NCBI GenBank assembly: GCA_965242805.1
Contig: CBDETD010000002.1
Coordinates: 4,774,001 to 4,838,000, forward strand
Reading direction: 5' to 3'
Source of the DNA: JANQEU01 sp965242805
GTDB taxonomy: Bacteria; Bacteroidota; Bacteroidia; Cytophagales; Cyclobacteriaceae
Length of the DNA: 64,000 nucleotides
Shown here in pieces: positions 52,183 to 60,515 of the stretch (position 1 is its first letter; every line of letters begins with the position of its first letter). The notes beneath the pieces are model-generated. The model saw only the letters and a program-made list of their open reading frames with translations, ran no database searches and had not been told where the DNA came from. Made by a program: the position numbers and the translations under genes.

Positions 52183-52212
52183 CAAAATTCCTGTTAAAAT
52201 TTCTTTCCTTAA

Positions 52213-53331
52213 TTAAGGTAAAGGTGTTAGGATTCCTGCGATCACATGAATTCTTCCATTTGGATTGGTTGCGGCATTAGGAAGCGCTACCTCACCATCG
52301 AAAGTTGTAAACGTTGTTGGATCCTGGAGATTCACAGACCCGTTACTATCAATGTAAATACCCAATCCGTTCATTGCTGGAATTGTATTGGCATCATTAA
52401 ATATCAACAAGGTACCCTGAGCTGCAGTAGTGAATGTGGCGCCAGTTGTGAGATCTTCTGGGCCAACATCATCAAGAACCACATGATTGGCAATAATACC
52501 GTACCATTGCTCACCAGTGAGGCTCGCCTTAAAGGCTGCCACTTTTGCCGCGGCTTCCTCTGGGGTATCGTCCTCAGTAACACCTGCAGCGGCTGCAAAA
52601 GTGTCATTAGTAGGAGCAAAAACCGTATGGAAGGTTTCACCAGCCAGAATTTCAGTAAGTGTGGTGATTCCTGCCCCAGCTGCATAGGCATCAGCAGCAA
52701 GGATACCATCCTTTAGGTCGGTGAAAGCTGCTGCCAATAAAAGTGAACCTGCATTGGTGCCAACCACCGTGGAAATTTGTTGGCCAACGGAAGGTGAGAT
52801 CAGTACGCTCTTTATTGTGTGTATTACACCATTTGTCGCTTTGATGTCGGTATCAAGGATCTCAATTTCTTCGGTAGTACCATGGCCTACAATCAAACCA
52901 TCCGCAGTGAATGTAATAGGCTCGCCTGCAAGTGTAGCTATCGATAGATCGGGATTGATGTCAGCCGCCTCGTATCGTGTACTTGATACATGATAAAGTA
53001 ATAGTCCTTCTACCACTGCTGGATCTATTAATCTCACATCAGGAGGTAAACCGGGTGTACCCAATAATGAAATAAATGCATTGTTGTCCGGAGCGAATAC
53101 TGTGAAATCCCCTGCTCCTCCAAGCGTTGTAATTATATCAGGATAAAATCCCAAGAATTTTTTCAAGGAGTCTAAGCCAACAGTTTCATCAACGATCTCA
53201 GCGATGGTCTGCGTTGGTTCTGGGTCCTTATCATCATCGTCACCATCATCGCCACAGCCCGAAAATATAATCAAACTACAGGCTGTCATTAGTAAAGCGA
53301 GTAGTCTTAATGGATTAATTGTTTTCATCAT
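52213..53331 (-). CDS. FAS1 (fasciclin)-domain lipoprotein
   Basis: 372 residues from the ATG at 53331; the in-frame ATG at 53358 overlaps the -7 box and is not used. The signal peptide ends in lipobox FSGCGDD and is followed by a very acidic linker (GDDGDDDDKDPEP). Two FAS1 domains follow (about 40-185 and 190-370), each with TVFAPDNNAF / TVFAPTNDTF and a late IHTIKSVL / IHVIAGIL box. FAS1 proteins mediate adhesion at the cell surface. The gene stands alone with its own promoter box and terminator. Confidence 0.9.
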   Translation of the reverse strand: MMKTINPLRLLALLMTACSLIIFSGCGDDGDDDDKDPEPTQTIAEIVDETVGLDSLKKFLGFYPDIITTLGGAGDFTVFAPDNNAFISLLGTPGLPPDVRLIDPAVVEGLLLYHVSSTRYEAADINPDLSIATLAGEPITFTADGLIVGHGTTEEIEILDTDIKATNGVIHTIKSVLISPSVGQQISTVVGTNAGSLLLAAAFTDLKDGILAADAYAAGAGITTLTEILAGETFHTVFAPTNDTFAAAAGVTEDDTPEEAAAKVAAFKASLTGEQWYGIIANHVVLDDVGPEDLTTGATFTTAAQGTLLIFNDANTIPAMNGLGIYIDSNGSVNLQDPTTFTTFDGEVALPNAATNPNGRIHVIAGILTPLP

Positions 53332-53355
53332 ATACTTAAGTTTTAAGGTTTCTGA

Positions 53356-53363
53356 CAAAAGTA
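53356..53363 (-). promoter_or_regulatory. Putative -7 promoter box of the FAS1 gene (TACTTTTG on minus strand)
   Basis: Exact TAnnTTTG match 24 bases before the ATG at 53331, which supports that start over the one at 53358. Confidence 0.5.
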
Positions 53364-53505
53364 AACAAATTTCGATGAGGTTTGTTTGTCACCGCAAATA
53401 TTATGCTTGCATACTATTTCGTCTTAAATCATCTCTGACGATGATTGAGGTCATGTTTTAGCTAGTGCTTATGATCGAAATTAGAAGCAGACCAAACAAT
53501 CATAA

Positions 53506-54309
53506 ATGATGAAAACGAAGGCCAAAGAAACTCCTGAAGCATATGTGGATCATAGCTTACCAAGCACTTTGGAAGCTACGGAAATACTAAAACCGACTAT
53601 GAATAAGCGCCATTATCAGGACTTACTGGATATGAAAAGAAACAGGTCAGAAACAGACCGTTTACAGTCCAGATTGTTCTATTTCATTGGTCTTTCTCTT
53701 AGCCTATTGTTTTGTATAGTAGTAATAAACTGGAAAACCTATGAGAGAGGGGATATTCTGGATCTAGGGAACCTCGAAGCAGATTTTGAAGATATTATGG
53801 AGGTACCCATCAGTGAACAACCACCTCCACCCCCTCCAAAGGAAATGCAAACTGCAGTGATCGTTGAAGTTTCCGATGAGGAAATAATCGAAGATCTTGA
53901 AATTCAACTGGATGTGGAGATGACCGAGGAGGCCGCTGTTGAAGAACACAATATCGATTTTACCATGGAACCGGTGGAAGAGGAAAAAGTTGAAGAGATA
54001 TTTCAGATTGTGGAGCAATATCCCCAGCCGGAAGGTGGAATGTCTACATTTTATCAGTATGTAGCCAACAATATCGAATATCCACCTAAAGCTCGTAGGC
54101 TTGGTGTATCAGGAATTGTATTCTGCCAGTTTGTGGTAGAAAAGGATGGAAGAATTTCCAATATCAAGGTGATCAAAGGTATTGGAGCAGGATGCGATGA
54201 GGAAGCTGTTCGAGTATTGGAAGGAGCGCCCGACTGGACACCTGGTAAACAACGTGGAAGAACAGTTAGGGTTTACATGACTGTACCTATTCGTTTTATT
54301 TTGAAATAA
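53506..54309 (+). CDS. TonB-family energy transducer (copy 1)
   Basis: 267 residues. A cytoplasmic N-terminal part of about 55 residues, one membrane helix at about 57-75 (LFYFIGLSLSLLFCIVVINW), then VPISEQPPPPPPKE and a long acidic stretch, and a TonB C-terminal domain (about 175-267: GGMSTFYQYVANNIEYPPKARRLGVSGIVFCQFVVEKDGRISNIKVIKG to VYMTVPIRFILK). TonB carries proton-motive energy to outer-membrane receptors. The proline segment is very short and the periplasmic linker is acidic rather than Pro/Lys-rich. It has its own terminator. Confidence 0.9.
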   Translation: MMKTKAKETPEAYVDHSLPSTLEATEILKPTMNKRHYQDLLDMKRNRSETDRLQSRLFYFIGLSLSLLFCIVVINWKTYERGDILDLGNLEADFEDIMEVPISEQPPPPPPKEMQTAVIVEVSDEEIIEDLEIQLDVEMTEEAAVEEHNIDFTMEPVEEEKVEEIFQIVEQYPQPEGGMSTFYQYVANNIEYPPKARRLGVSGIVFCQFVVEKDGRISNIKVIKGIGAGCDEEAVRVLEGAPDWTPGKQRGRTVRVYMTVPIRFILK

Positions 54310-54349
54310 GTAACTAATCCCGTGTGGTTGGTTTGGTCTTCTTCAATTG

Positions 54350-54377
54350 CCCTGGCAGAAATGTCAGGGTTTTTTTA
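54350..54377 (+). terminator. Intrinsic terminator after TonB copy 1
   Basis: CCCTGGCA (54350-54357), loop GAAA, TGTCAGGG (54362-54369) with one mismatch, then eight T. It separates the two tonB genes into independent transcripts. Confidence 0.85.
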
Positions 54378-54488
54378 TTTTCATCAATTACCCTTAACGC
54401 TCAAATCATTCTTTTCATTGATAATGGTCATTTCTTAAGTGTAGAATAAAACAAATATTGAGGTAGACTCAAAAAACCTAATTACTCC

Positions 54489-55286
54489 ATGAAGACCAAT
54501 ACTGACACATTAACAATAGATCGATATGATCAGTTGCATGATATGAGAGCAGAAGATGTTTTACAAGAAAGCTTCATTGACGAAAATGATGTTCAGGGCT
54601 TGATAGAAATAAAACGGCAAAGATCCGAAAGCAATCGGATCCTGAGCAACATGTTTTATTTTCTGGGACTTTCAATTAGCCTGTTGGTATGTATAATCGC
54701 AATAAACTGGAAAACCTACGAACGTCCTGACTTGTTGGATCTAGGTAATTTGGAAGCGGAGTTCGATGATCTGATGGAAGTCCCTATAAGTGAACAACCG
54801 CCACCACCACCCCCACAGGAGAAAATACCACAACAGATCACGGAAGTTTCAGATGAGGAGATCGTTGAGGACATTGAGTTTGAATTGGACGTGGAAATGA
54901 CCGAAGAATCAGTAGTCGAAGATCATAATATTGATTTCACGGATGAGAATATTGAGGAAGAGGTGGAGGAGATATTTGTCATAGTGGAGCAATATCCTGA
55001 GCCTGAAGGTGGCATGGAGGGCTTTTATAAATATGTTGGTGAGAATATAAAGTATCCTGCTCAAGCAAGGAGGATGAATGTACAGGGTATGGTATATATA
55101 CAGTTTGTCGTCGAAAGGGATGGCGCTATTACCGATGCCAAAGTAGTTAAAGGAGTAGGAGCTGGATGCGATGAAGAGGCGATTCGAGTACTAATGAGTG
55201 CTCCAAAATGGAAACCAGGAAAACAAAGAGGAAGAACGGTTCGTGTGAAACTGACAATTCCGATCAGATTTGTCCTTCAGGGATAA
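54489..55286 (+). CDS. TonB-family energy transducer (copy 2)
   Basis: 265 residues, homologous to copy 1 over the full length: same cytoplasmic segment, membrane helix (about 55-73, MFYFLGLSISLLVCIIAINW), WKTYERPDLLDLGNLEAEFDDLMEVPISEQPPPPPP, acidic linker and TonB C-terminal domain. The N-terminal 40 residues and the linker differ most. It arose by tandem duplication. No T run follows it; the stretch after the stop (55287-55392) is rich in short A and T tracts leading into the ilv promoter. Confidence 0.9.
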   Translation: MKTNTDTLTIDRYDQLHDMRAEDVLQESFIDENDVQGLIEIKRQRSESNRILSNMFYFLGLSISLLVCIIAINWKTYERPDLLDLGNLEAEFDDLMEVPISEQPPPPPPQEKIPQQITEVSDEEIVEDIEFELDVEMTEESVVEDHNIDFTDENIEEEVEEIFVIVEQYPEPEGGMEGFYKYVGENIKYPAQARRMNVQGMVYIQFVVERDGAITDAKVVKGVGAGCDEEAIRVLMSAPKWKPGKQRGRTVRVKLTIPIRFVLQG

Positions 55287-55392
55287 TCCCCTTAAAAAAT
55301 CCTTAAAAAAACCATTGATAAAATCCAATCTTTTGCATTTTTCCAAAAAATCACTCTATTTTCTTAAAAATGTAAAAATGTTATTTCAATTA

Positions 55393-55425
55393 TTTGCTTT
55401 TAGGTGCAACATTATTTTACTTTTG
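55393..55425 (+). promoter_or_regulatory. Promoter of the ilv-leu operon
   Basis: TTTG (55393-55396), 21 bases, TACTTTTG (55418-55425). This matches both Bacteroidota primary-sigma boxes (-33 TTTG, -7 TAnnTTTG) at the expected spacing, the best promoter in the window. Transcription should begin near 55430, about 12 bases before the leader ATG. Short A/T tracts upstream (55294-55378) may bend the DNA. Confidence 0.7.
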
Positions 55426-55442
55426 AGCCGAATTTCAAAAGA

Positions 55443-55496
55443 ATGAGAATAATTACCACCATTTTGTCTCTAGTGCTCGTCATTATTATGACTTAG
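55443..55496 (+). CDS. ilv operon leader peptide (17 residues)
   Basis: Short frame coding MRIITTILSLVLVIIMT, then TAG. Ten of 17 residues are branched-chain (five Ile, three Leu, two Val), and three are Thr, from which Ile is made. This is the composition of attenuation leader peptides such as IlvL. It starts about 12 bases after the predicted start of transcription, is followed by mutually exclusive RNA hairpins and a terminator, and precedes ilvE. Its stop codon touches segment 2 of the attenuator, so a ribosome that reaches the stop would block the antiterminator. The peptide itself is probably not functional. Confidence 0.85.
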   Translation: MRIITTILSLVLVIIMT

Positions 55497-55560
55497 GGGA
55501 ATGGTGTAAATGAAAATAAAAAAATATCAAGCGCCATTCCCCAAAGAATGGCGCTTTTTT
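55457..55560 (+). promoter_or_regulatory. Four-segment transcription attenuator of the ilv-leu operon
   Basis: Segment 1 CACCATTTT (55457-55465, inside the leader frame) pairs with segment 2 GGAATGGTG (55498-55506), seven Watson-Crick pairs plus two G-U. Segment 2, extended as GGGGAATGGTG (55496-55506), pairs with segment 3 CGCCATTCCCC (55532-55542), ten Watson-Crick pairs and one G-U: the antiterminator. Segment 3 with its flank (55529-55539) pairs with segment 4 (55546-55556): the terminator. A ribosome stalled for charged Ile, Leu or Val tRNA covers segment 1 and frees 2 for 3, allowing read-through; a ribosome at the stop covers 2 and lets 3:4 form. The mechanism is inferred from the pairing pattern. 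Confidence 0.85.
55529..55560 (+). terminator. Attenuator terminator before ilvE
   Basis: Perfect 11-bp stem AAGCGCCATTC (55529-55539), loop CCCAAA, GAATGGCGCTT (55546-55556), with T run 55555-55560. It lies between the leader peptide and ilvE, not after a gene end, so it regulates entry into the operon. Confidence 0.9.
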
Positions 55561-55580
55561 ATATAAGTAATTTCAGGGTT

Positions 55581-56471
55581 GTGAAATATTATAATAATAA
55601 CAGTGTCGTCTTTCTTGATGGCCGGTGGACAGAGGCGTCGGAAGCTAAGGCCAGCCTCTACAACCAGACAATGCACTATGGATATGGTGTATTTGATGGA
55701 ATGCGATCATATCGAAATGCTGATGGGTGCAATATTTTCAAGGCGAAAGAACATTTTGATAGATTGATAGACTCGGCGTCGAAACTTGATATCAAGATAG
55801 CTTACTCATCTGAGGAACTGACACATTTGGCATATAAGCTACTTTCAAAAAATAATCTGAGAAATGCATACATCCGACCACTGATTTTCCTTGATCCTAA
55901 TATGGAATTGGTGGCAGGAGATGACGGTCATATTTTTATGGCGGCCTGGCCCTGGGAAAAATATCTTGGACATGGCCCAATTGAGGTGATGGTATCGCAG
56001 TACAAAAGATCAACTTCACAGCAGCTTCCACAAGCTAAAGTTGTTGGGGGCTATACAACGTCTATTATGGCTTCCACACAGGCCAAGCGTTTAGGATACC
56101 ATGAAGCTTTGATGCTCAATGAAGAAGGAAATATTGCTGAAGGTCCTGCTACTAATTTTTTCATCGAGAAAGATGGAGTTCTTTGCACTCCAAAATCTGA
56201 TTATTCCCTCCCGGGGATAACAAGAGCAACAGTGATGTTCCTGGCCAGACAATGGGGTTTGGAAGTTGTCGAGAAAGATATTTCATTGGACGAAGCCTAC
56301 GATGCCGATTACGCATTCTTCACGGGTACCGCTGCTGAACTCACACCAATTGGTTCAATAAACGGAGAATCTTATAAAATGAAGTGGGAAAACACCCAAA
56401 CTCATGGCCTATATCTGATGTACAGACAGCAGGTAATGTTTGATGAGTTCCAGGGATTGACCATAGTTTGA
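55581..56471 (+). CDS. ilvE: Branched-chain amino acid aminotransferase
   Basis: A 296-residue class IV PLP aminotransferase for the last step of Val, Leu and Ile synthesis. I choose the GTG at 55581, giving MKYYNNNSVVFLDGRWTEA, which matches the family N-terminus; the ATG at 55548 lies inside the terminator stem and would translate it. The PLP lysine is K153 in AKVVGGYTTSIMAS; LNEEGNIAEGPATNFFIEKDG is the glutamate-containing cofactor segment, and FFTGTAAELTPI closes the active site. First gene of the operon; ilvD starts 1 base after its stop. Confidence 0.93.
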   Translation: MKYYNNNSVVFLDGRWTEASEAKASLYNQTMHYGYGVFDGMRSYRNADGCNIFKAKEHFDRLIDSASKLDIKIAYSSEELTHLAYKLLSKNNLRNAYIRPLIFLDPNMELVAGDDGHIFMAAWPWEKYLGHGPIEVMVSQYKRSTSQQLPQAKVVGGYTTSIMASTQAKRLGYHEALMLNEEGNIAEGPATNFFIEKDGVLCTPKSDYSLPGITRATVMFLARQWGLEVVEKDISLDEAYDADYAFFTGTAAELTPIGSINGESYKMKWENTQTHGLYLMYRQQVMFDEFQGLTIV

Positions 56472-56472
56472 T

Positions 56473-58149
56473 ATGTCCAAAAGTATCAATAGATATAGTA
56501 AGACAATAACCCAGGACCCAAGCCAACCAGCCTCACAGGCGATGTTACATGCTGTTGGTCTATCGGAGGCAGATCTCCAGAAGGCTCAGGTAGGCATTGT
56601 AAGCACAGGATTTGAAGGTAATCCGTGCAATATGCATTTGAACATTCTGGCTCATCAAGTCAAGAAATCTGTCAATGAACAGGACCTTGTCGGATTGATA
56701 TTCAATACTATCGGAGTATCAGATGGGATCTCAAATGGGACTAAGGGAATGAATTATTCCCTGGTTTCAAGGGATATTATAGCTGATTCCATTGAGACTG
56801 TGGTGAATGCACAATTCTATGATGGCGTTGTCGCAGTTGTTGGTTGTGACAAAAATATGCCAGGAGCACTTATGGCCCTTGGGCGTCTCAATCGACCCGG
56901 CTTGATGGTCTATGGAGGTACAATAAAACCTGGAAAATGGAAAGGTGAGGACCTAAACATTGTATCAGCATTCGAAGCTTATGGAGCCAAACTAGCTGGA
57001 ACCATTAAGGATGAGGACTTCAAAGGAATAATTCAAAATTCGATCCCCGGTCCAGGTGCATGTGGGGGAATGTACACAGCCAATACCATGTCTTCGGCCA
57101 TTGAAGCTTTAGGTATGAGTATACCTTTTAGTTCTTCAAATCCGGCCGAAAGTCAGGATAAGAAAGATGAGATATCACAAGTGGGTCAGGCGATGAAATA
57201 TCTGATGGAAAATGATATCCGACCCCGAGATATTATGACAAGAAAGGCATTTGAAAATGCCGTGACGACAGTAATGGTCCTGGGAGGATCAACCAATGCC
57301 GTTTTGCATCTTATTGCCATGGCGAAATCAGTGGAAGTCCCATTGACAATTGATGATTTTCAAAATATCTCCGATAATACCCCATTTGTGGCAGATCTTA
57401 AACCTAGTGGACAATACCTAATGGAGGACCTTCACAATATAGGTGGCGTCCCGGCTGTTTTGAAATCCATGTTGGACAATGGCTATCTTCATGGAGATTG
57501 CATGACTGTTACAGGTAAAACATTGGAAGACAACCTTCAAAATGTTCCGTCACTTAAGGAAAATCAAAAGATCATACACTCATTTTCCGAACCCATCAAA
57601 TCCAGCGGCCACTTGCAGATCCTGAAGGGTAATCTTGCGCCGGAAGGTGCGGTGGCTAAGATCACTGGAAAGGAAGGAGAACTGTTCCAGGGTCCAGCTA
57701 GAATTTATGATGACGAGTTCGCCGCCATCGAAGGGATAGGTCATGAAGTACAAAAAGGTGAGGTCATTGTCATTAGATATTCCGGCCCTAAAGGAGCACC
57801 TGGCATGCCTGAAATGCTGAAACCCACTGGAGCGGTAATGGGTGCTGGTCTAGGTAAAGATGTTGCGTTGATCACTGATGGAAGATTCTCGGGAGGATCG
57901 CACGGATTTGTGGTGGGCCATATCACACCTGAAGCCCAGGAGGGTGGACCACTTGCATTGATAGAAAACGGGGATGTCATTACGATCGATGCAGTCAATA
58001 ACAAATTAACGGTTGACCTTAGTGATAAAGAATTGGAAAGAAGAAGGTCAATTTGGACAAAACCTGAATATAAAGCAGATAAAGGTGTTTTGAGGAAGTA
58101 TATTAGATCGGTCGCCACGGCGTCCGAAGGTTGTGTTACAGATGAATGA
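56473..58149 (+). CDS. ilvD: Dihydroxy-acid dehydratase
   Basis: A 558-residue iron-sulfur dehydratase converting dihydroxy acids to 2-oxo acids, the third common step of Ile and Val synthesis. Cluster and metal motifs: GNPCNMHLN, VVGCDKNMPGALMALGRLNRP and GPGACGGMYTANTMSSAIEALG. The C-terminal GRFSGGSHGFVVGHITPEAQEGGPLA is typical. Which cluster type it holds cannot be decided with certainty; three cysteines are in the usual places. It is 6 bases from ilvB. Confidence 0.96.
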   Translation: MSKSINRYSKTITQDPSQPASQAMLHAVGLSEADLQKAQVGIVSTGFEGNPCNMHLNILAHQVKKSVNEQDLVGLIFNTIGVSDGISNGTKGMNYSLVSRDIIADSIETVVNAQFYDGVVAVVGCDKNMPGALMALGRLNRPGLMVYGGTIKPGKWKGEDLNIVSAFEAYGAKLAGTIKDEDFKGIIQNSIPGPGACGGMYTANTMSSAIEALGMSIPFSSSNPAESQDKKDEISQVGQAMKYLMENDIRPRDIMTRKAFENAVTTVMVLGGSTNAVLHLIAMAKSVEVPLTIDDFQNISDNTPFVADLKPSGQYLMEDLHNIGGVPAVLKSMLDNGYLHGDCMTVTGKTLEDNLQNVPSLKENQKIIHSFSEPIKSSGHLQILKGNLAPEGAVAKITGKEGELFQGPARIYDDEFAAIEGIGHEVQKGEVIVIRYSGPKGAPGMPEMLKPTGAVMGAGLGKDVALITDGRFSGGSHGFVVGHITPEAQEGGPLALIENGDVITIDAVNNKLTVDLSDKELERRRSIWTKPEYKADKGVLRKYIRSVATASEGCVTDE

Positions 58150-58155
58150 AGCGTT

Positions 58156-59889
58156 ATGAATAACCCAGAGTTAGAAATCAAACCTGTTCCAAAACAGAAA
58201 TCAGTTAGGATAACCGGAGCCGAAGCAGTAGTCAGGTGTTTGCTTGAAGAAAATGTAAAAACTGTGTTCGGATATCCTGGCGGGGCGATCATGCCTGTCT
58301 ATGATGAATTGTACAAGTTTGAAAAGGAGCTGGACCACATCCTTGTGAGGCACGAACAAGGAGCGGCTCATGCTGCACAGGGATTTGCACGTGTGACTGG
58401 TGATGTGGGAGTATGCATTGCGACTTCCGGGCCAGGTGCCACCAATTTGATCACGGGTATAGCTGATGCACAAATTGATTCGACTCCAATTGTATGTATT
58501 ACGGGACAGGTTCCTTCTCATTTGCTAGGAACCGATGCTTTCCAGGAAACCAATGTAATTGGTATTTCCATGCCTGTGACAAAATGGAACTATCAGGTGA
58601 CTAAACCTGAAGAGATCCCCTACGCTATTGCCAGGGCATTTTACATCGCCAAATCAGGAAGACCGGGACCTGTATTGGTCGATATCACTAAAGATGCCCA
58701 GTTCGGTGAATTGGATTTCCATTATGAGAAGTGTGAAAGGATTAGAAGTTATTTACCATATCCATTATTGAAAGAGGATGAATTGGACCAGGCTGCGGAG
58801 CTGATCAATAATGCCAAGAAGCCGTACATAGTTTTCGGTCAGGGAATCTTACTTTCCGGAGCACAAAAGGAGTTGAAGGAATTTTCTGAAAAGTGTGGTA
58901 TCCCAATGGCATCAACCTTGTTGGGATTGTCAGCAATCCCCGTAGATCATCCGCTTTATGTAGGTTATTTGGGTATGCACGGTAACTACGGACCTAATGT
59001 TAAGACAAACGAATGTGATGTTCTGATTGCTGTAGGGATGCGATTTGACGACAGAGTTACGGGTGACCTGGAACAATACGCCAAACAAGCGAAGGTCATC
59101 CATATAGAAATAGATCCGGCTGAAATCGACAAGAATGTTAAAACTGATGTTGCGATAAATGCGGATGCAAAACAGGCATTGAGGGCACTTATCAAAAGGG
59201 TTAAAGCCAGTCAGTATTCAGATTGGATAGAAGAATTTCGAGCATGCGATAAGGAAGAGTTTGAAGTTGTTATCAATCATGAGCTGCACCCTGAGAATGG
59301 AAACATACGGATGGCAGAAGTGATCCGCAGGATTTCTGAAAAGACAAAGGGGAAGTCAATCGTGGTGACAGATGTAGGTCAACATCAAATGGTTGCAAGC
59401 AGATACTATGAATTCAAGGAAACAAAAAGCAATGTTACAAGTGGTGGATTGGGTACAATGGGATTTTCTCTACCAGCAGCCATGGGAGCCAAAATCGGAA
59501 AACCCAAAAGACAGGTCATAGCCGTCATTGGAGACGGTGGATTCCAGATGACCATTCAAGAGCTGGGAACCATATTTCAGAGCGGTATTGACATAAAGAT
59601 CCTGGTACTGAACAATCAATTTCTGGGTATGGTCCGTCAGTGGCAACAATTGTTCTTTGACAAAAGATATGCTTCGACTGAACTTGTAAATCCGGATTTT
59701 CAGTTGATTGCTCAGGGATATGGGATTCCTAGTGCAAAAGTTGAGAAAAGAGAAAATCTTGATGATGCCTTGAATAGCTGGTTAAATCACAATGGTCCAA
59801 ATATTTTGGAGGTCATTGTTGAAAAGGAAGAAAATGTATTTCCGATGGTACCATCAGGTGAATCCGTTTCTAATATTCGCTTAAAATGA
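58156..59889 (+). CDS. ilvB: Acetolactate synthase, large (catalytic) subunit
   Basis: A 577-residue thiamin diphosphate and FAD enzyme that makes acetolactate and acetohydroxybutyrate, the first common step. The activating glutamate is E67 in RHEQGAAHAAQGFAR. The central FAD-type domain starts near ELINNAKKPYIVFGQG. The ThDP motif is GDGGFQMTIQELGTIFQSGIDIKILVLNN (aspartate at 460). QFLGMVRQWQQLFFDKRYA is diagnostic for the biosynthetic type. The small regulatory subunit follows 10 bases later. Confidence 0.96.
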   Translation: MNNPELEIKPVPKQKSVRITGAEAVVRCLLEENVKTVFGYPGGAIMPVYDELYKFEKELDHILVRHEQGAAHAAQGFARVTGDVGVCIATSGPGATNLITGIADAQIDSTPIVCITGQVPSHLLGTDAFQETNVIGISMPVTKWNYQVTKPEEIPYAIARAFYIAKSGRPGPVLVDITKDAQFGELDFHYEKCERIRSYLPYPLLKEDELDQAAELINNAKKPYIVFGQGILLSGAQKELKEFSEKCGIPMASTLLGLSAIPVDHPLYVGYLGMHGNYGPNVKTNECDVLIAVGMRFDDRVTGDLEQYAKQAKVIHIEIDPAEIDKNVKTDVAINADAKQALRALIKRVKASQYSDWIEEFRACDKEEFEVVINHELHPENGNIRMAEVIRRISEKTKGKSIVVTDVGQHQMVASRYYEFKETKSNVTSGGLGTMGFSLPAAMGAKIGKPKRQVIAVIGDGGFQMTIQELGTIFQSGIDIKILVLNNQFLGMVRQWQQLFFDKRYASTELVNPDFQLIAQGYGIPSAKVEKRENLDDALNSWLNHNGPNILEVIVEKEENVFPMVPSGESVSNIRLK

Positions 59890-59899
59890 TTTGAAGAAG

Positions 59900-60493
59900 A
59901 TGGAAGATATTTTATATAGCGAGGATCATTCGGAACATATTGAAAAGGAATTTACTCTTTCCGTGTTGACTGAGGATAAGGCCGGTCTCTTAAATAATAT
60001 AACAATCATATTTGCTCGGAAGAAGATTAATATTTCCAGTCTGAATGTCTCTAATTCGGAGGTGGCGGGGGTAAGCCGGTTTACCATTGTAGTTCATACA
60101 ACCACGGAAAATGTAGAGAAAGTGGTTAAGCAGATCAGAAAGTTGGTAGAGGTGCTTGGAGCGTTCGTGTACGATCAGGAACAAATCTATTATCAGGAGA
60201 TAGCACTTTACAAAGTGCCGACCAAGGTATTCTTAAACGGTAACTCCATTGAAAAGCTTGTTCGAAGTAACGGGGCTAGGATATTGGTGATAGAGCAGGA
60301 TCATATTGTAATCGAGAAGACCGGACATAAGGATGAAACTCACGATCTGTATCAGAAACTGGAGCCCTACGGATTAATGGAATTTGTAAGATCAGGAAGG
60401 GTAGCAATTTCAAAATCCAAGAGAAGGACAGAAGCTTACATTAAAGAACTGGAGAGTTCAAAATCCAATCAATTAAGTATCAAAGATTTTTAA
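59900..60493 (+). CDS. ilvN: Acetolactate synthase, small (regulatory) subunit
   Basis: 197 residues from the ATG at 59900; a TTG three codons earlier (59891) is also in frame, but the ATG is normal. An N-terminal ACT domain (about 16-92: EFTLSVLTEDKAGLLNNITIIFARKKINISSLNVSNSEV) binds valine for feedback inhibition. The C-terminal domain (about 95-175) contacts the catalytic subunit. Length is typical of Bacteroidota IlvN/IlvH-like proteins. It is 22 bases upstream of ilvC. Confidence 0.93.
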   Translation: MEDILYSEDHSEHIEKEFTLSVLTEDKAGLLNNITIIFARKKINISSLNVSNSEVAGVSRFTIVVHTTTENVEKVVKQIRKLVEVLGAFVYDQEQIYYQEIALYKVPTKVFLNGNSIEKLVRSNGARILVIEQDHIVIEKTGHKDETHDLYQKLEPYGLMEFVRSGRVAISKSKRRTEAYIKELESSKSNQLSIKDF

Positions 60494-60515
60494 ATAGAAA
60501 ACCTAATAAAAGAAG

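Noticed and set aside
55287..55392. Phased A-tracts (intrinsically curved DNA) before the ilv promoter
   Set aside because: A and T tracts are frequent but their spacing (about 7 to 13 bases) is too irregular to claim phased bending.
55548..55580. ATG at 55548 as start of ilvE
   Set aside because: It lies within the terminator stem; the GTG at 55581 fits the family N-terminus and leaves the leader structure untranslated.
57741..58292. 183-residue minus-strand frame across ilvD and ilvB
   Set aside because: Antisense to two certain genes, no family features.
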